Positions 50,563 through 62,240 of a stretch of 64,000 nucleotides of DNA are shown here, piece after piece. Made by a program: the position numbers and the translations under genes. Source of the stretch: Metellina segmentata (Eukaryota > Arthropoda > Arachnida > Araneae > Tetragnathidae); NCBI GenBank assembly GCA_947359465.1, contig OX375880.1:24938714-25002713 (forward strand). Direction: 5' to 3'. Each line of letters starts with the position of its first letter. Within the stretch, counting starts at the first letter, position 1. The notes below the pieces were generated by a model. The model worked only from the letters and a program-made list of their open reading frames with translations, did no database searches and was not told where the DNA came from.

Positions 50563-51452
50563 AAGGGAATGAAAATGTATTTGACTGAGATGTGGGGAGA
50601 GTGTTTTGTGTGAAGTATTCCCATAGAAATTAACGTGCTGCCGAGCGAGGTGGGAGGCAGCGTTGTAATTTCAAAGCTCCCTATCCAAGTTCTCAGGCGA
50701 TGTAATTTCTAAGGGAATGAAAAGGTATTTGACTGAGATGTGGGGAGTGTGTTTTGTGTGAAGTATTCCCATTGAAATTAACGTGCTGCCGAGCGAGGTG
50801 GGAGGGAGCGTTGTAATTTCAAAGCTCCCTATCCAAGTTCTCAGGCGATGTAATTTCTAAGGGAATGAAAAGGTATTTGACTGAGATGTGGGGAGAGTGT
50901 TTTGTGTGAAGTATTCCCATTGAAATTAACGTGCTGCCGAGCAAGGTGGGAGGGACCGTTGTAATTTCAAAGCTCCCAATCCAAGTTCTCAGGCGATGTA
51001 ATTTCAAAGGGAATGAAAATGTATTTGACTGAGATGTGGGGAGAGTGTTTTGTGTGAAGTATTCCCATAGAAATTAACGTGCTGCCGAGCGAGGTGGGAG
51101 GCAGCGTGTGTAATTTCAAAGCTCCCTATCCAAGTTCTCAGGCGATGTAATTTCTAAGGGAATGAAAAGGTATTTGACTGAGATGTGGGGAGTGTGTTTT
51201 GTGTGAAGTATTCCCATTGAAATTAACGTGCTGCCGAGCGAGGTGGGAGGGAGCGTTGTAATTTCAAAGCTCCCTATCCAAGTTCTCAGGCGATGTAATT
51301 TCTAAGGGAATGAAAAGGTATTTGACTGAGATGTGGGGAGAGTGTTTTGTGTGAAGTATTCCCATTGAAATTAACGTGCTGCCGAGCAAGGTGGGAGGGA
51401 CCGTTGTAATTTCAAAGCTCCCAATCCAAGTTCTCAGGCGATGTAATTTCAA
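50563..51452 (+). repeat. Trimer duplication (445 bp, two copies)
   Basis: Copies are about 50563-51007 and 51008-51452. Both have GGCAGCG, GGGAGTGTG with CATTGAAATT, GAGCAAGG and AATTTCAAAGGG in order. The second copy has one inserted base (GGCAGCGTGTG near 51100), which is why the period is 445 and not 444. The related block near 58.7 kb has only one copy, so the duplication came after the 7.7-kb block copying or was lost there. Confidence 0.87.
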
Positions 51453-52040
51453 AGGGAATGAAAATGTATTTGACTGAGATGTGGGGAGAGTGTTTTGTGT
51501 GAAGTATTCCCATAGAAATTAACGTGCTGCCGAGCGAGGTGGGAGGGACCGTTGTAATTTCAAAGCTCCCAATCCAAGTTCTCAGGCGATGTAATTTCTA
51601 AGGGAATGAAAAGGTATTTGACTGAGATGTGGGGAGAGTGTTTTGTGTGAAGTATTCCCATAGAAATTAACGTGCTGCCGAGCGAGATGGGAGGGACCGT
51701 TGTAATTTCAAAGCTCCCAATCCAAGTTCTCAGGCGATGTAATTTCTAAGGGAATGAAAATGTATTTGACTGAGATGTGGGGAGAGTGTTTTGTGTGAAG
51801 TATTCCCATAGAAATTAACGTGCTGCCGAGCGAGGTGGGAGGGACCGTTGTAATTTCAAAGCTCCCAATCCAAGTTCTCAGGCGATGTAATTTCTAAGGG
51901 AATGAAAAGGTATTTGACTGAGATGTGGGGAGAGTATTTGGTGTGAAGTATTCCCATAGAAATTAACGTGCTGCCGAGCGAGGTGGGAGGGAGCGTTGTA
52001 ATTTCAAAGCTCCCAATCCAAGTTCTCAGGCGATGTAATT
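51453..52040 (+). repeat. Four plain satellite monomers
   Basis: Near-consensus units with the GAGATGGG form and one private GAGTATTTGGTG change near 51932. They separate the trimer duplication from the eight-monomer HOR and match 58855-59270 well. Confidence 0.7.
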
Positions 52041-52097
52041 TCTAAGGGAATGAAAATGTATTTGACTGAGATGTGGGGAGAGTGTTTTGTGTGAAGT

Positions 52098-52113
52098 ATT
52101 CCCATAGAAATTA
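52098..52113 (+). repeat. Inverted-repeat arm 1 (example)
   Basis: ATTCCCATAGAAATTA, monomer positions 54-69. It is the reverse complement of the junction arm at 140-148 plus 1-7, with one mismatch in ordinary units and none in the five TATGGG units. This copy lies 70 nt left of the perfect arm at 52184-52199. The arm is almost invariant through the array; exceptions are the ATAAAAATT, CATTGAAATT, GAAAAAACG, ATTAACATAG and ATTTACG unit types. Confidence 0.85.
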
Positions 52114-52183
52114 ACGTGCTGTCGAGCGAGGTGGGAGAGACCGTTGTAATTTCAAAGCTCCCAATCCAAGTTCTCATGCGTTG

Positions 52184-52199
52184 TAATTTCTATGGGAAT
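52184..52199 (+). repeat. Perfect 16-bp inverted-repeat arm 2, site 1
   Basis: TAATTTCTATGGGAAT across the monomer junction is the exact reverse complement of the arm at 52098-52113 (70-nt spacer) and of the arm at 52246-52261 (46-nt spacer). The common form TAATTTCTAAGGGAAT has one mismatch. Confidence 0.9.
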
Positions 52200-52954
52200 G
52201 AAAATGTATTTGAGTGAGATGTGGGGAGAGTGTTTTGTGTGAAGTATTCCCATAGAAATTAACGTGCTGACGAGCGAGATGGGATTGAGCGTTGTAATTT
52301 CAAAGCTCCCAATCCAAGTTCTCAGGCGATGTAATTTCTAAGGGAATGAAAATGTATTTGACTGAGATGTGGGGAGAGTGTTTTGTGTGAAGTATTCCCA
52401 TAGAAATTAACGTGCTGCCGAACGAGGTGGGAGGGACCGCTGTAATTTCAAAGCTCCCAATCCAAGTTCTCAGGCGATTTAATTTCTAAGGGAATGCAAA
52501 AGGTATTTGACTGAGATGTGGGGAGAGTGTTTTGTGTGAAGTATTCCCATAGAAATTAACGTGCTGCCGAGCGAGGTGGGATTGACGTTGTAATTTCAAA
52601 GCTCCCAATCCAAGTTCTCAGGCGATGTAATTTCTAAGGGAATGAAAATGTATTTGACTGAGATGTGGGTAGAGTGTTTTGTGTGAAGTATTCCCATAGA
52701 AATTAACGTGCTGCCGAGCGAGGTGGGATTGACGTTGTAATTTCAGAGCTCCCAATCCAAGTTCTCAGGCGATGTAATTTCTAAGGGAATGAATATGTAT
52801 TTGACTGAGATGTGGGGAGAGTGTTTTGTGTGAAGTATTAACATAGAAATTAACGTGCTGCCGAGCAAGGTGGGAGAGACCGTTGTAATTTCAAAGCTCC
52901 CAATCCCAGTTCTCAGGCGATGTAATTTCTAAGGGAATGAAAATGTATTTGACT

Positions 52955-53546
52955 GAGTTGTGGGGAGAGTGTTTTGTGTTAAGTATTCCCATAGAAATTA
53001 ACGTGCTGCCGAGCGAGGTGGGAGGGACCGTTGTAATTTCAAAGCTCCCAATCCAAGTTCTCAGGCGATGTAATTTCTAAGGGAATGAAAAGGTATTTCA
53101 CTGAGATGTGGGAAGAGTGTTTTGTGTGAAGTATTCACATTGAAGTTAACGTGCTGCCGAGCAATGTGGGAGGGACCGTTGTAATTTCAAAGCTCCCAAT
53201 CCAAGTTCTCAGGCGATGTAATTTCTAAGGGAATGAAAATGTATTTGACTGAGTTGTGGGGAGAGTGTTTTGTGTTAAGTATTCCCATAGAAATTAACGT
53301 GCTGCCGAGCGAGGTGGGAGGGACCGTTGTAATTTCAAAGCTCCCAATCCAAGTTCTCAGGCGATGTAATTTCTAAGGGAATGAAAAGGTATTTCACTGA
53401 GATGTGGGAAGAGTGTTTTGTGTGAAGTATTCACATTGAAGTTAACGTGCTGCCGAGCAATGTGGGAGGGACCGTTGTAATTTCAAAGCTCCCAATCCAA
53501 GTTCTCAGGCGATGTAATTTCTAAGGGAATGAAAATGTATTTGACT
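52955..53546 (+). repeat. Dimer duplication (296 bp, two copies)
   Basis: The pair GAGTTGTGG/GTGTTAAG and GTGGGAAGAG/GTATTCACATTGAAGTTAA/GAGCAATGTGGG is present twice, at 52955 and 53251, exactly 296 bp apart. The other copies of this HOR (59.6-63.2 kb) have the pair once. No difference between the two copies was noticed, so this looks very recent. Confidence 0.88.
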
Positions 53547-53662
53547 GAGATGTGGGGAGAGTGTTTTGTGTGAAGTATTCCCATAGAAATTAACGTGCTG
53601 TCGAGCGAGGTGGGAGAGACCGTTGTAATTTCAAAGCTCCCAATCCAAGTTCTCATGCGTTG

Positions 53663-53678
53663 TAATTTCTATGGGAAT
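53663..53678 (+). repeat. Perfect 16-bp inverted-repeat arm 2, site 2
   Basis: Same TATGGG variant in the second copy of the eight-monomer HOR, beside the same CATGCGTTG change. Confidence 0.9.
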
Positions 53679-55248
53679 GAAAATGTATTTGAGCGAGATG
53701 TGGGGAGAGTGTTTTGTGTGAAGTATTCCCATAGAAATTAACGTGCTGACGAGCGAGATGGGATTGAGCGTTGTAATTTCAAAGCTCCCAATCCAAGTTC
53801 TCAGGCGATGTAATTTCTAAGGGAATGAAAATGTATTTGACTGAGATGTGGGGAGAGTGTTTTGTGTGAAGTATTCCCATAGAAATTAACGTGCTGCCGA
53901 ACGAGGTGGGAGGGACCGCTGTAATTTCAAAGCTCCCAATCCAAGTTCTCAGGCGATTTAATTTCTAAGGGAATGCAAAAGGTATTTGACTGAGATGTGG
54001 GGAGAGTGTTTTGTGTGAAGTATTCCCATAGAAATTAACGTGCTGCCGAGCGAGGTGGGATTGACGTTGTAATTTCAAAGCTCCCAATCCAAGTTCTCAG
54101 GCGATGTAATTTCTAAGGGAATGAAAATGTATTTGACTGAGATGTGGGTAGAGTGTTTTGTGTGAAGTATTCCCATAGAAATTAACGTGCTGCCGAGCGA
54201 GGTGGGATTGACGTTGTAATTTCAAAGCTCCCAATCCAAGTTCTCAGGCGATGTAATTTCTAAGGGAATGAATATGTATTTGACTGAGATGTGGGGAGAG
54301 TGTTTTGTGTGAAGTATTAACATAGAAATTAACGTGCTGCCGAGCAAGGTGGGAGAGACCGTTGTAATTTCAAAGCTCCCAATCCCAGTTCTCAGGCGAT
54401 GTAATTTCTAAGGGAATGAAAATGTATTTGACTGAGTTGTGGGTAGAGTGTTTTGTGTTAAGTATTCCCATAGAAATTAACGTGCTGCCGAGCGAGGTGG
54501 GAGGGACCGTTGTAATTTCAAAGCTCCCAATCCAAGTTCTCAGGCGATGTAATTTCTAAGGGAATGAAAAGGTATTTCACTGAGATGTGGGAAGAGTGTT
54601 TTGTGTGAAGTATTCACATAGAAATTAACGTGCTGCCGAGCGAGATGGGAGGGAGCGTTGTAATTTCAAAGCTCCCAATCCAAGTTCTCAGGCGATGTAA
54701 TTTCTAAGGGAATGAAAATGTATTTGACTGAGATGTGGGGAGAATGTTTTGTGTGAAGTATTCCCATAGAAATTAACGTGCTGCCGAACGAGTTGGGAGG
54801 GACCGCTGTAATTTCAAAGCTCCCAATCCAAGTTCTCGGGCGATGTAATTTCTAAGGGAATGCAAAAGGTATTTGACTGAGATGTGGGGAGAGTGTTTTG
54901 TGTGAAGTATTCCCATAGAAATTAACGTGCTGCCGAGCGAGGTGGGATTGACGTTGTAATTTCAAAGCTCCCAATCCAAGTTCTCAGGCGATGTAATTTC
55001 TAAGGGAATGAAAATGTATTTGACTGAGATGTGGGTAGAGTGTTTTGTGTGAAGTATTCCCATAGAAATTAACGTGCTGCCGAGCGATATGGGATTGAGC
55101 GTTGTAATTTCAAAGCTCCCAATCCAAGTTCTCAGGCGATGTAATTTCTAAGGGAATGAAAATGTATTTGACTGAGATGTAGGGAGAGTGTTTTGTGTGA
55201 AGTATTCCCATAGAAATTAACGTGCTGCCGAGCGAGGTGGGAGGGAAC

Positions 55249-56890
55249 GTTGCAATTTCAAAGCTCCCAATCCAAGTTATCAGGCGATGTAATTTCTAAG
55301 GGAATGAAAATGTATTTGACTGAGATGTGGGGAGAGTGTTTTGTGTGAAGTATTCCCATAGAAATTAACGTGCTGCCGAGCGAGGTGGGAGGGAGCGTTG
55401 TAATTTCAAAGCTCCCAATCCAAGTTCTCAGGCGATGTAATTTCCAAGGGAATGAAAAGGTATTTGACTGAGATGTGGGTAGAGTGTTTTGTGTGAAGTA
55501 TTCCCATAGAAATTAACGTGCTGCCGAGCGAGGTTTGAGGGACCGTTGTGATTTCAAAGCTCCCAATCCAAGTTCTCAGGCGATGTAATTTCTAAGGGAA
55601 TGAAAGGGTATTTGACTGAGATGTGGGGAGAGTGTTTTGTGTGAAGTATTCCCATAGAAATTAACGTGCTGCCGAGCGAGGTGGGAGGGACCTTTGTAAT
55701 TTCAAAGCTCCCAATCCAAGTTCTCAGGTGATGTAATTTCTAAGGGAATGCAAAGGTATTTGACTGAGATGTGGGGAGAGTGTTTTGTGTGAAGTATTCC
55801 CATAGAAATTAACGTGCTGCCGAGCGAGGTGGGAGGGAGCGTTGTAATTTCAAAGCTCCCTATCTAAGTTCTCAGGCGATGTAGTTTCTAAGGGAATGAA
55901 AATGTATATGACTGAGATGTGGGGAGAGTGTTTTGTGTGAAGTATTCCCATTGAAATTAACGTGCTGCCGAGCGAGGTGGGAGGGAGCGTTGTAATTTCA
56001 AAGCTCCCTATCCAAGTTCTCAGGCGATGTAATTTCTAAGGGAATGAAAAGGTATTTGACTGAGATGTGGGTAGAGTGTTTTGTGTGAAGTATTCCCATA
56101 GAAATTAACGTGCTGCCGAGCGAGGTTGGAGGGACCGTTGTAATTTCAAAGCTCCCAATCCAAGTTCTCAGGCTATGTAATTTCTAAGGGAATGAAAAGG
56201 TATTTGACTGAGATGTGGGGAGAGTGTTTTGTGTGAAGTATTCCCATAGAAATTAACGTGCTGCCGAGCGAGATGGGAGGGACCGTTGTAATTACAAAGC
56301 TCCCAATCCAAGTTCTCAGGCGATGTAATTTCTAAGGGAATGAAAATGTATTTGACTGAGATGTGGGGAGAGTGTTTTGTGTGAAGTATTCCCATAGAAA
56401 TTAACGTGCTGCCGAACGAGGTGGGAGGGACCGCTGTAATTTCAAAGCTCCCAATCCAAGTTCTCATGCGATGTAATTTCTAAGGGAATGAAAATGTATT
56501 TGACTGAGATGTGGGGAGAGTGTTTTGTGTGAAGTATTCCCATAGAAATTTACGTGCTGCCGAGCGAGGTGGGAGGGACCGTTGTAATTTCAAAGCTCCC
56601 AATCCAAGTTCTCAGGCGATGTAATTTCTAAGGGAATGAAAAGGTATTTGACTGAGATGTGGGGAGAGTGTTTTGTGTGAAGTATTCCCATAGAAATTAA
56701 CGTGCTGCCGAGCGAGGTGTGAGGGAGCGTTGTAATTTCAAAGCTCCCAATCCAAGTTCTCAGTTGATGTAATTTCTAAGGGAATGCAAAGGTATTTGAC
56801 TGAGATGTGGGGAGAGTGTTTTGTGTGAAGTAGTCCCATAGAAATTAACGTGCTGCCGAGCGAGGTGGGACGAAGCGTTGTAATTTCAAA
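55249..56890 (+). repeat. Copy of the 32617-34262 segment
   Basis: Unit order and private variants (GTTATCAGG, TTCCAAGGG, GAGGTTTGAGG, GAAAGGG, CCTTTG, CAGGTGATG, GTAGTTTC, GTATATGAC, GAGGTTGG, CAGGCTATG, AATTACAAAG, CAGTTGATG, CGAAGCG) match at a constant offset of about 22631 bp. It keeps the GAGGTTGG/CAGGCTATG step that the nearer 13-mer HOR copies lack, so the 32.6-kb segment is its closest relative in this window. Private changes here are GACCGTTGTGATTTC near 55546, GGTGTGAGGG near 56717 and GTAGTCCCATAG near 56831. Confidence 0.83.
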
Positions 56891-59560
56891 GCTCCCAATC
56901 CAAGTTCTCAGGCGATGTAATTTCTAAGGGAATGAAAATGTATTTGACTGAGATGTGGGGAGAGTGTTTTGTGTGAAGTATTCCCATAGAAAAAACGTGC
57001 TGCCGAGCGAGGTGGGAGGCAGCGTTGTAATTTCAAAGCTCCCTATCCAAGTTCTCAGGCGATGTAATTTCTAAGGGAATGAAAAGGTATTTGACTGAGA
57101 TGTGGGGAGAGTGTTTTGTGTGAAGTATTCCCATTGAAATTAACGTGCTGCCGAGCAAGGTGGGAGGGACCGTTGTAATTTCAAAGCTCCCAATCCAAGT
57201 TCTCAGGCGATGTAATTTCTAAGGGAATGAAAATGTATATGACTGAGATGTGGGGAGAGTGTTTTGTGTGAAGTATTCCCATAGAAATTAACGTGCTGCC
57301 GAGCGAGGTGGGTTTGACGTTGTAATTTCAAAGCTCCCAATCCAAGTTCTCAGGCGATGTAATTTCTAAGGGAATGAAAATGTATTTGACTGAGATGTGG
57401 GGAGAGTGTTTTGTGTGAAGTATTCCCATAGAAATTAACGTGCTGCCGAGCGAGGTGGGAGGGACCGTTGTAATTTCAAAGCTCCCAATCCAAGTTCTCA
57501 TTAGATGTGATTTCTAAAGGAATGAAAATGTATTTGACTGAGATGTGGGGAGAGTGTTTTGTGTGAAGTATTCCCATAGAAATTAACGTGCTGCCGAGCG
57601 AGGTGGGAGGGACCGTTGTAATTTCAAAGCTCCCAATCCAAGTTCTCAGGCGATGTAATTTCTAAGGGAATGAAAAGGTATTTCACTGAGATGTGGGGAG
57701 AGTGTTTTGTGTGAAGTATTCCCATAGAAATTAACGTGCTGCCGAGCGAGATGGGAGGGACCGTTGTAATTTCAAAGCTCCCAATCCAAGTTCTCAGGCG
57801 ATGTAATTTCTAAGGGAATGAAAATGTATTTGACTTAGATGTGGGGAGAGTGTTTTGTGTGAAGTATTCCCATAGAAATTAACGTGCTGCCGAACGAGGT
57901 GGAAGGGACCGCTGTAATTTCAAAGCTCCCAATCCAAGTTCTCATGCGATGTAATTTCTAAGGGAATGAAAATGTATTTGACTGAGATGTGGGGAGAGTG
58001 TTTTGTGTGAAGTATTCCCATAGAAATTAACGTGCTGCCGAGCGAGGTGGGAGGGACCGTTGTAATTTCAAAGCTCCCAATCCAAGTTCTCAGGCGATGT
58101 AATTTCTAAGGGAATGAAAATGTATTTGACTGTGATGTGGGGAGAGTGTTTTGTGTGAAGTATTCCCATAGAAATTAACGTGCTGCCGAGCGAGGTGGGA
58201 GGGACCGTTGTAATTTCAAAGCTCCCAATCCAAGTTCTCAGGCGATGTAATTTCTAAGGGAATGAAAAGGTATTTGACTGAGATGTGGGGAGAGTGTTTT
58301 GTGTGAAGTATTCCCATAGAAATTAACGTGCTGCCGAGCGAGGTGGGAGGGAGCGTTGTAATTTCAAAGCTCCCAATCCAAGTTCTCAGGCGATGTAATT
58401 TCTAAGGGAATGAAAATGTATTTGACTGAGATGTGGGGAGAGTGTTTTGTGTGAAGTATTCCCATAGAAATTAACGTGCTGCCGAGCGAGGTGGGAGGCA
58501 GCGTTGTAATTTCAAAGCTCCCTATCCAAGTTCTCAGGCGATGTAATTTCTAAGGGAATGAAAAGGTATTTGACTGAGATGTGGGGAGTGTGTTTTGTGT
58601 GAAGTATTCCCATTGAAATTAACGTGCTGCCGAGCGAGGTGGGAGGGAGCGTTGTAATTTCAAAGCTCCCTATCCAAGTTCTCAGGCGATGTAATTTCTA
58701 AGGGAATGAAAAGGTATTTGACTGAGATGTGGGGAGAGTGTTTTGTGTGAAGTATTCCCATTGAAATTAACGTGCTGCCGAGCAAGGTGGGAGGGACCGT
58801 TGTAATTTCAAAGCTCCCAATCCAAGTTCTCAGGCGATGTAATTTCAAAGGGAATGAAAATGTATTTGACTGAGATGTGGGGAGAGTGTTTTGTGTGAAG
58901 TATTCCCATAGAAATTAACGTGCTGCCGAGCGAGGTGGGAGGGACCGTTGTAATTTCAAAGCTCCCAATCCAAGTTCTCAGGCGATGTAATTTCTAAGGG
59001 AATGAAAAGGTATTTGACTGAGATGTGGGGAGAGTGTTTTGTGTGAAGTATTCCCATAGAAATTAACGTGCTGCCGAGCGAGATGGGAGGGACCGTTGTA
59101 ATTTCAAAGCTCCCAATCCAAGTTCTCAGGCGATGTAATTTCTAAGAGAATGAAAATGTATTTGACTGAGATGTGGGGAGAGTGTTTTGTGTGAAGTATT
59201 CCCATAGAAATTAACGTGCTGCCGAGCGAGGTGGGAGGGACCGTTGTAATTTCAAAGCTCCCAATCCAAGTTCTCAGGCGATGTAATTTCTAAGGGAATG
59301 AAAATGTATTTGACTGAGATGTGGGGAGAGTGTTTTGTGTGAAGTATTCCCATAGAAATTAACGTGCTGCCGAGCGAGGTGGGAGGGAGCGTTGTAATTT
59401 CAAAGCTCCCTATCCAAGTTCTCAGGCGATTTAATTTCTAAGGGAATGAAAAGGTATTTGACTGAGATGTGGGGAGAGTGTTTTTGTGAAGTATTCCCAT
59501 TGAAATTAACGTGCTGCCGAGCAATGTGGGAGGGACCGTTGTAATTTCAAAGCTCCCAAT
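56610..59560 (+). repeat. Right copy of the three-kilobase block 48917-51900
   Basis: See the left copy for markers. It has CTGCCGAGCG beside GAAAAAACG (56989) where 47374 and 49296 have CTGCAGAGCG, so it descends from a version before that change or was converted back. Near the end there is a private TAAGAGAATG at 59143 and a shortened GTGTTTTTGTGAAG near 59480. Confidence 0.83.
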
Positions 59561-59726
59561 CCAAGTTCTCAGGCGATGTAATTTCTAAGGGAATGAAAAT
59601 GTATTTGACTGAGATGTGGGGAGAGTGTTTTGTGTGAAGTATTCCCATAGAAATTAACGTGCTGTCGAGCGAGGTGGGAGAGACCGTTGTAATTTCAAAG
59701 CTCCCAATCCAAGTTCTCATGCGTTG

Positions 59727-59742
59727 TAATTTCTATGGGAAT
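59727..59742 (+). repeat. Perfect 16-bp inverted-repeat arm 2, site 3
   Basis: Same variant in the first copy of the right eight-monomer HOR domain. Confidence 0.9.
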
Positions 59743-60909
59743 GAAAATGTATTTGAGTGAGATGTGGGGAGAGTGTTTTGTGTGAAGTATTCCCATAGAA
59801 ATTAACGTGCTGACGAGCGAGATGGGATTGAGCGTTGTAATTTCAAAGCTCCCAATCCAAGTTCTCAGGCGATGTAATTTCTAAGGGAATGAAAATGTAT
59901 TTGACTGAGATGTGGGGAGAGTGTTTTGTGTGAAGTATTCCCATAGAAATTAACGTGCTGCCGAACGAGGTGGGAGGGACCGCTGTAATTTCAAAGCTCC
60001 CAATCCAAGTTCTCAGGCGATTTAATTTCTAAGGGAATGCAAAAGGTATTTGACTGAGATGTGGGGAGAGTGTTTTGTGTGAAGTATTCCCATAGAAATT
60101 AACGTGCTGCCGAGCGAGGTGGGATTGACGTTGTAATTTCAAAGCTCCCAATCCAAGTTCTCAGGCGATGTAATTTCTAAGGGAATGAAAATGTATTTGA
60201 CTGAGATGTGGGTAGAGTGTTTTGTGTGAAGTATTCCCATAGAAATTAACGTGCTGCCGAGCGAGGTGGGATTGACGTTGTAATTTCAAAGCTCCCAATC
60301 CAAGTTCTCAGGCGATGTAATTTCTAAGGGAATGAATATGTATTTGACTGAGATGTGGGGAGAGTGTTTTGTGTGAAGTATTAACATAGAAATTAACGTT
60401 CTGCCGAGCAAGGTGGGAGAGACCGTTGTAATTTCAAAGCTCCCAATCCCAGTTCTCAGGCGATGTAATTTCTAAGGGAATGAAAATGTATTTGACTGAG
60501 TTGTGGGGAGAGTGTTTTGTGTTAAGTATTCCCATAGAAATTAACGTGCTGCCGAGCGAGGTGGGAGGGACCGTTGTAATTTCAAAGCTCCCAATCGAAG
60601 TTCTCAGGCGATGTAATTTCTAAGGGAATGAAAAGGTATTTCACTGAGATGTGGGAAGAGTGTTTTGTGTGAAGTATTCACATTGAAGTTAACGTGCTGC
60701 CGAGCAATGTGGGAGGGACCGTTGTAATTTCAAAGCTCCCAATCCAAGTTCTCAGGCGATGTAATTTCTAAGGGAATGAAAATGTATTTGACTGAGATGT
60801 GGGGAGAGTGTTTTGTGTGAAGTATTCCCATAGAAATTAACGTGCTGTCGAGCGAGGTGGGAGAGACCGTTGTAATTTCAAAGCTCCCAATCCAAGTTCT
60901 CATGCGTTG

Positions 60910-60925
60910 TAATTTCTATGGGAAT
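60910..60925 (+). repeat. Perfect 16-bp inverted-repeat arm 2, site 4
   Basis: Same variant in the second copy of the right domain, just before the duplicated monomer at 60933. Confidence 0.9.
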
Positions 60926-60932
60926 GAAAATG

Positions 60933-61228
60933 TATTTGAGTGAGATGTGGGGAGAGTGTTTTGTGTGAAGTATTCCCATAGAAATTAACGTGCTGACGAG
61001 CGAGATGGGATTGAGCGTTGTAATTTCAAAGCTCCCAATCCAAGTTCTCAGGCGATGTAATTTCTAAGGGAATGAAAATGTATTTGAGTGAGATGTGGGG
61101 AGAGTGTTTTGTGTGAAGTATTCCCATAGAAATTAACGTGCTGACGAGCGAGATGGGATTGAGCGTTGTAATTTCAAAGCTCCCAATCCAAGTTCTCAGG
61201 CGATGTAATTTCTAAGGGAATGAAAATG
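60933..61228 (+). repeat. Single-monomer duplication (148 bp, two copies)
   Basis: The unit with TATTTGAGTGAG, CTGACGAGCGAGATGGGATTGAGCG is present at 60933 and again at 61081, exactly 148 bp apart. Every other copy of this HOR (52.2, 53.7, 59.7, 62.2 kb) has it once. It is the smallest complete duplication visible in the window. Confidence 0.88.
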
Positions 61229-62240
61229 TATTTGACTGAGATGTGGGGAGAGTGTTTTGTGTGAAGTATTCCCATAGAAATTAACGTGCTGCCGAACGAG
61301 GTGGGAGGGACCGCTGTAATTTCAAAGCTCCCAATCCAAGTTCTCAGGCGATTTAATTTCTAAGGGAATGCAAAAGGTATTTGACTGAGATGTGGGGAGA
61401 GTGTTTTGTGTGAAGTATTCCCATAGAAATTAACGTGCTGCCGAGCGAGGTGGGATTGACGTTGTAATTTCAAAGCTCCCAATCCAAGTTCTCAGGCGAT
61501 GTAATTTCTAAGGGAATGAAAATGTATTTGACTGAGATGTGGGTAGAGTGTTTTGTGTGAAGTATTCCCATAGAAATTAACGTGCTGCCGAGCGAGGTGG
61601 GATTGACGTTGTAATTTCAAAGCTCCCAATCCAAGTTCTCAGGCGATGTAATTTCTAAGGGAATGAATATGTATTTGACTGAGATGTGGGGAGAGTGTTT
61701 TGTGTGAAGTATTAACATAGAAATTAACGTGCTGCCGAGCAAGGTGGGAGAGACCGTTGTAATTTCAAAGCTCCCAATCCCAGTTCTCAGGCGATGTAAT
61801 TTCTAAGGGAATGAAAATGTATTTGACTGAGTTGTGGGGAGAGTGTTTTGTGTTAAGTATTCCCATAGAAATTAACGTGCTGCCGAGCGAGGTGGGAGGG
61901 ACCGTTGTAATTTCAAAGCTCCCAATCCAAGTTCTCAGGCGATGTAATTTCTAAGGGAATGAAAAGGTATTTCACTGAGATGTGGGAAGAGTGTTTTGTG
62001 TGAAGTATTCACATTGAAGTTAACGTGCTGCCGAGCAATGTGGGAGGGACCGTTGTAATTTCAAAGCTCCCAATCCAAGTTCTCAGGCGATGTAATTTCT
62101 AAGGGAATGAAAATGTATTTGACTGAGATGTGGGGAGAGTGTTTTGTGTGAAGTATTCCCATAGAAATTAACGTGCTGTCGAGCGAGGTGGGAGAGACCG
62201 TTGTAATTTCAAAGCTCCCAATCCAAGTTCTCATGCGTTG

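Larger units (their letters stand above)
48917..51900 (+). repeat. Three-kilobase block shared with 56610-59560
   Basis: Markers repeat about 7693 bp apart: GAAAAAACG 49296 and 56989, TCTCATTAGATGTG 49803 and 57497, the GACTTAGATG unit near 50145 and 57830, and GGTGGAAGGG near 50205 and 57895. The right copy has one extra monomer near 58090-58240 (GACTGTGATG), and the left copy has an extra three-monomer duplication at 50563-51452, so the offset moves to 7841 and then 7396 bp. Confidence 0.85.
52040..55230 (+). repeat. Eight-monomer HOR domain, left part
   Basis: The unit order is GCTGTCGAG/GAGAGACC, CATGCGTTG with TTTCTATGGG, CTGACGAG/GGGATTGAGCG, GCCGAACGAGG with GGCGATTTAA, GCAAAAGG/GGGATTGACG, GTGGGTAGAG/GGGATTGACG, GAATATG with GTATTAACATAG, and GAGTTGTGG with GTGTTAAG, followed by a GTGGGAAGAG unit. 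TATGGG markers are at 52191 and 53670, 1479 bp apart, because a dimer is duplicated inside the first copy. The part from about 53550 to 55230 matches 62130-63800 at an offset of 8578 bp, including AGAATGTTTT (54741 and 63319), GTTCTCGGGCG, GAGCGATATGGG and GATGTAGGG. Confidence 0.86.

Noticed and set aside
108..58848. Dozens of open frames of 62-124 codons on the minus strand
   Set aside because: They are translations of the satellite itself, recur at repeat spacing, start and stop at fixed monomer points, have no distinct sequence context and no known domain. Not annotated as coding.
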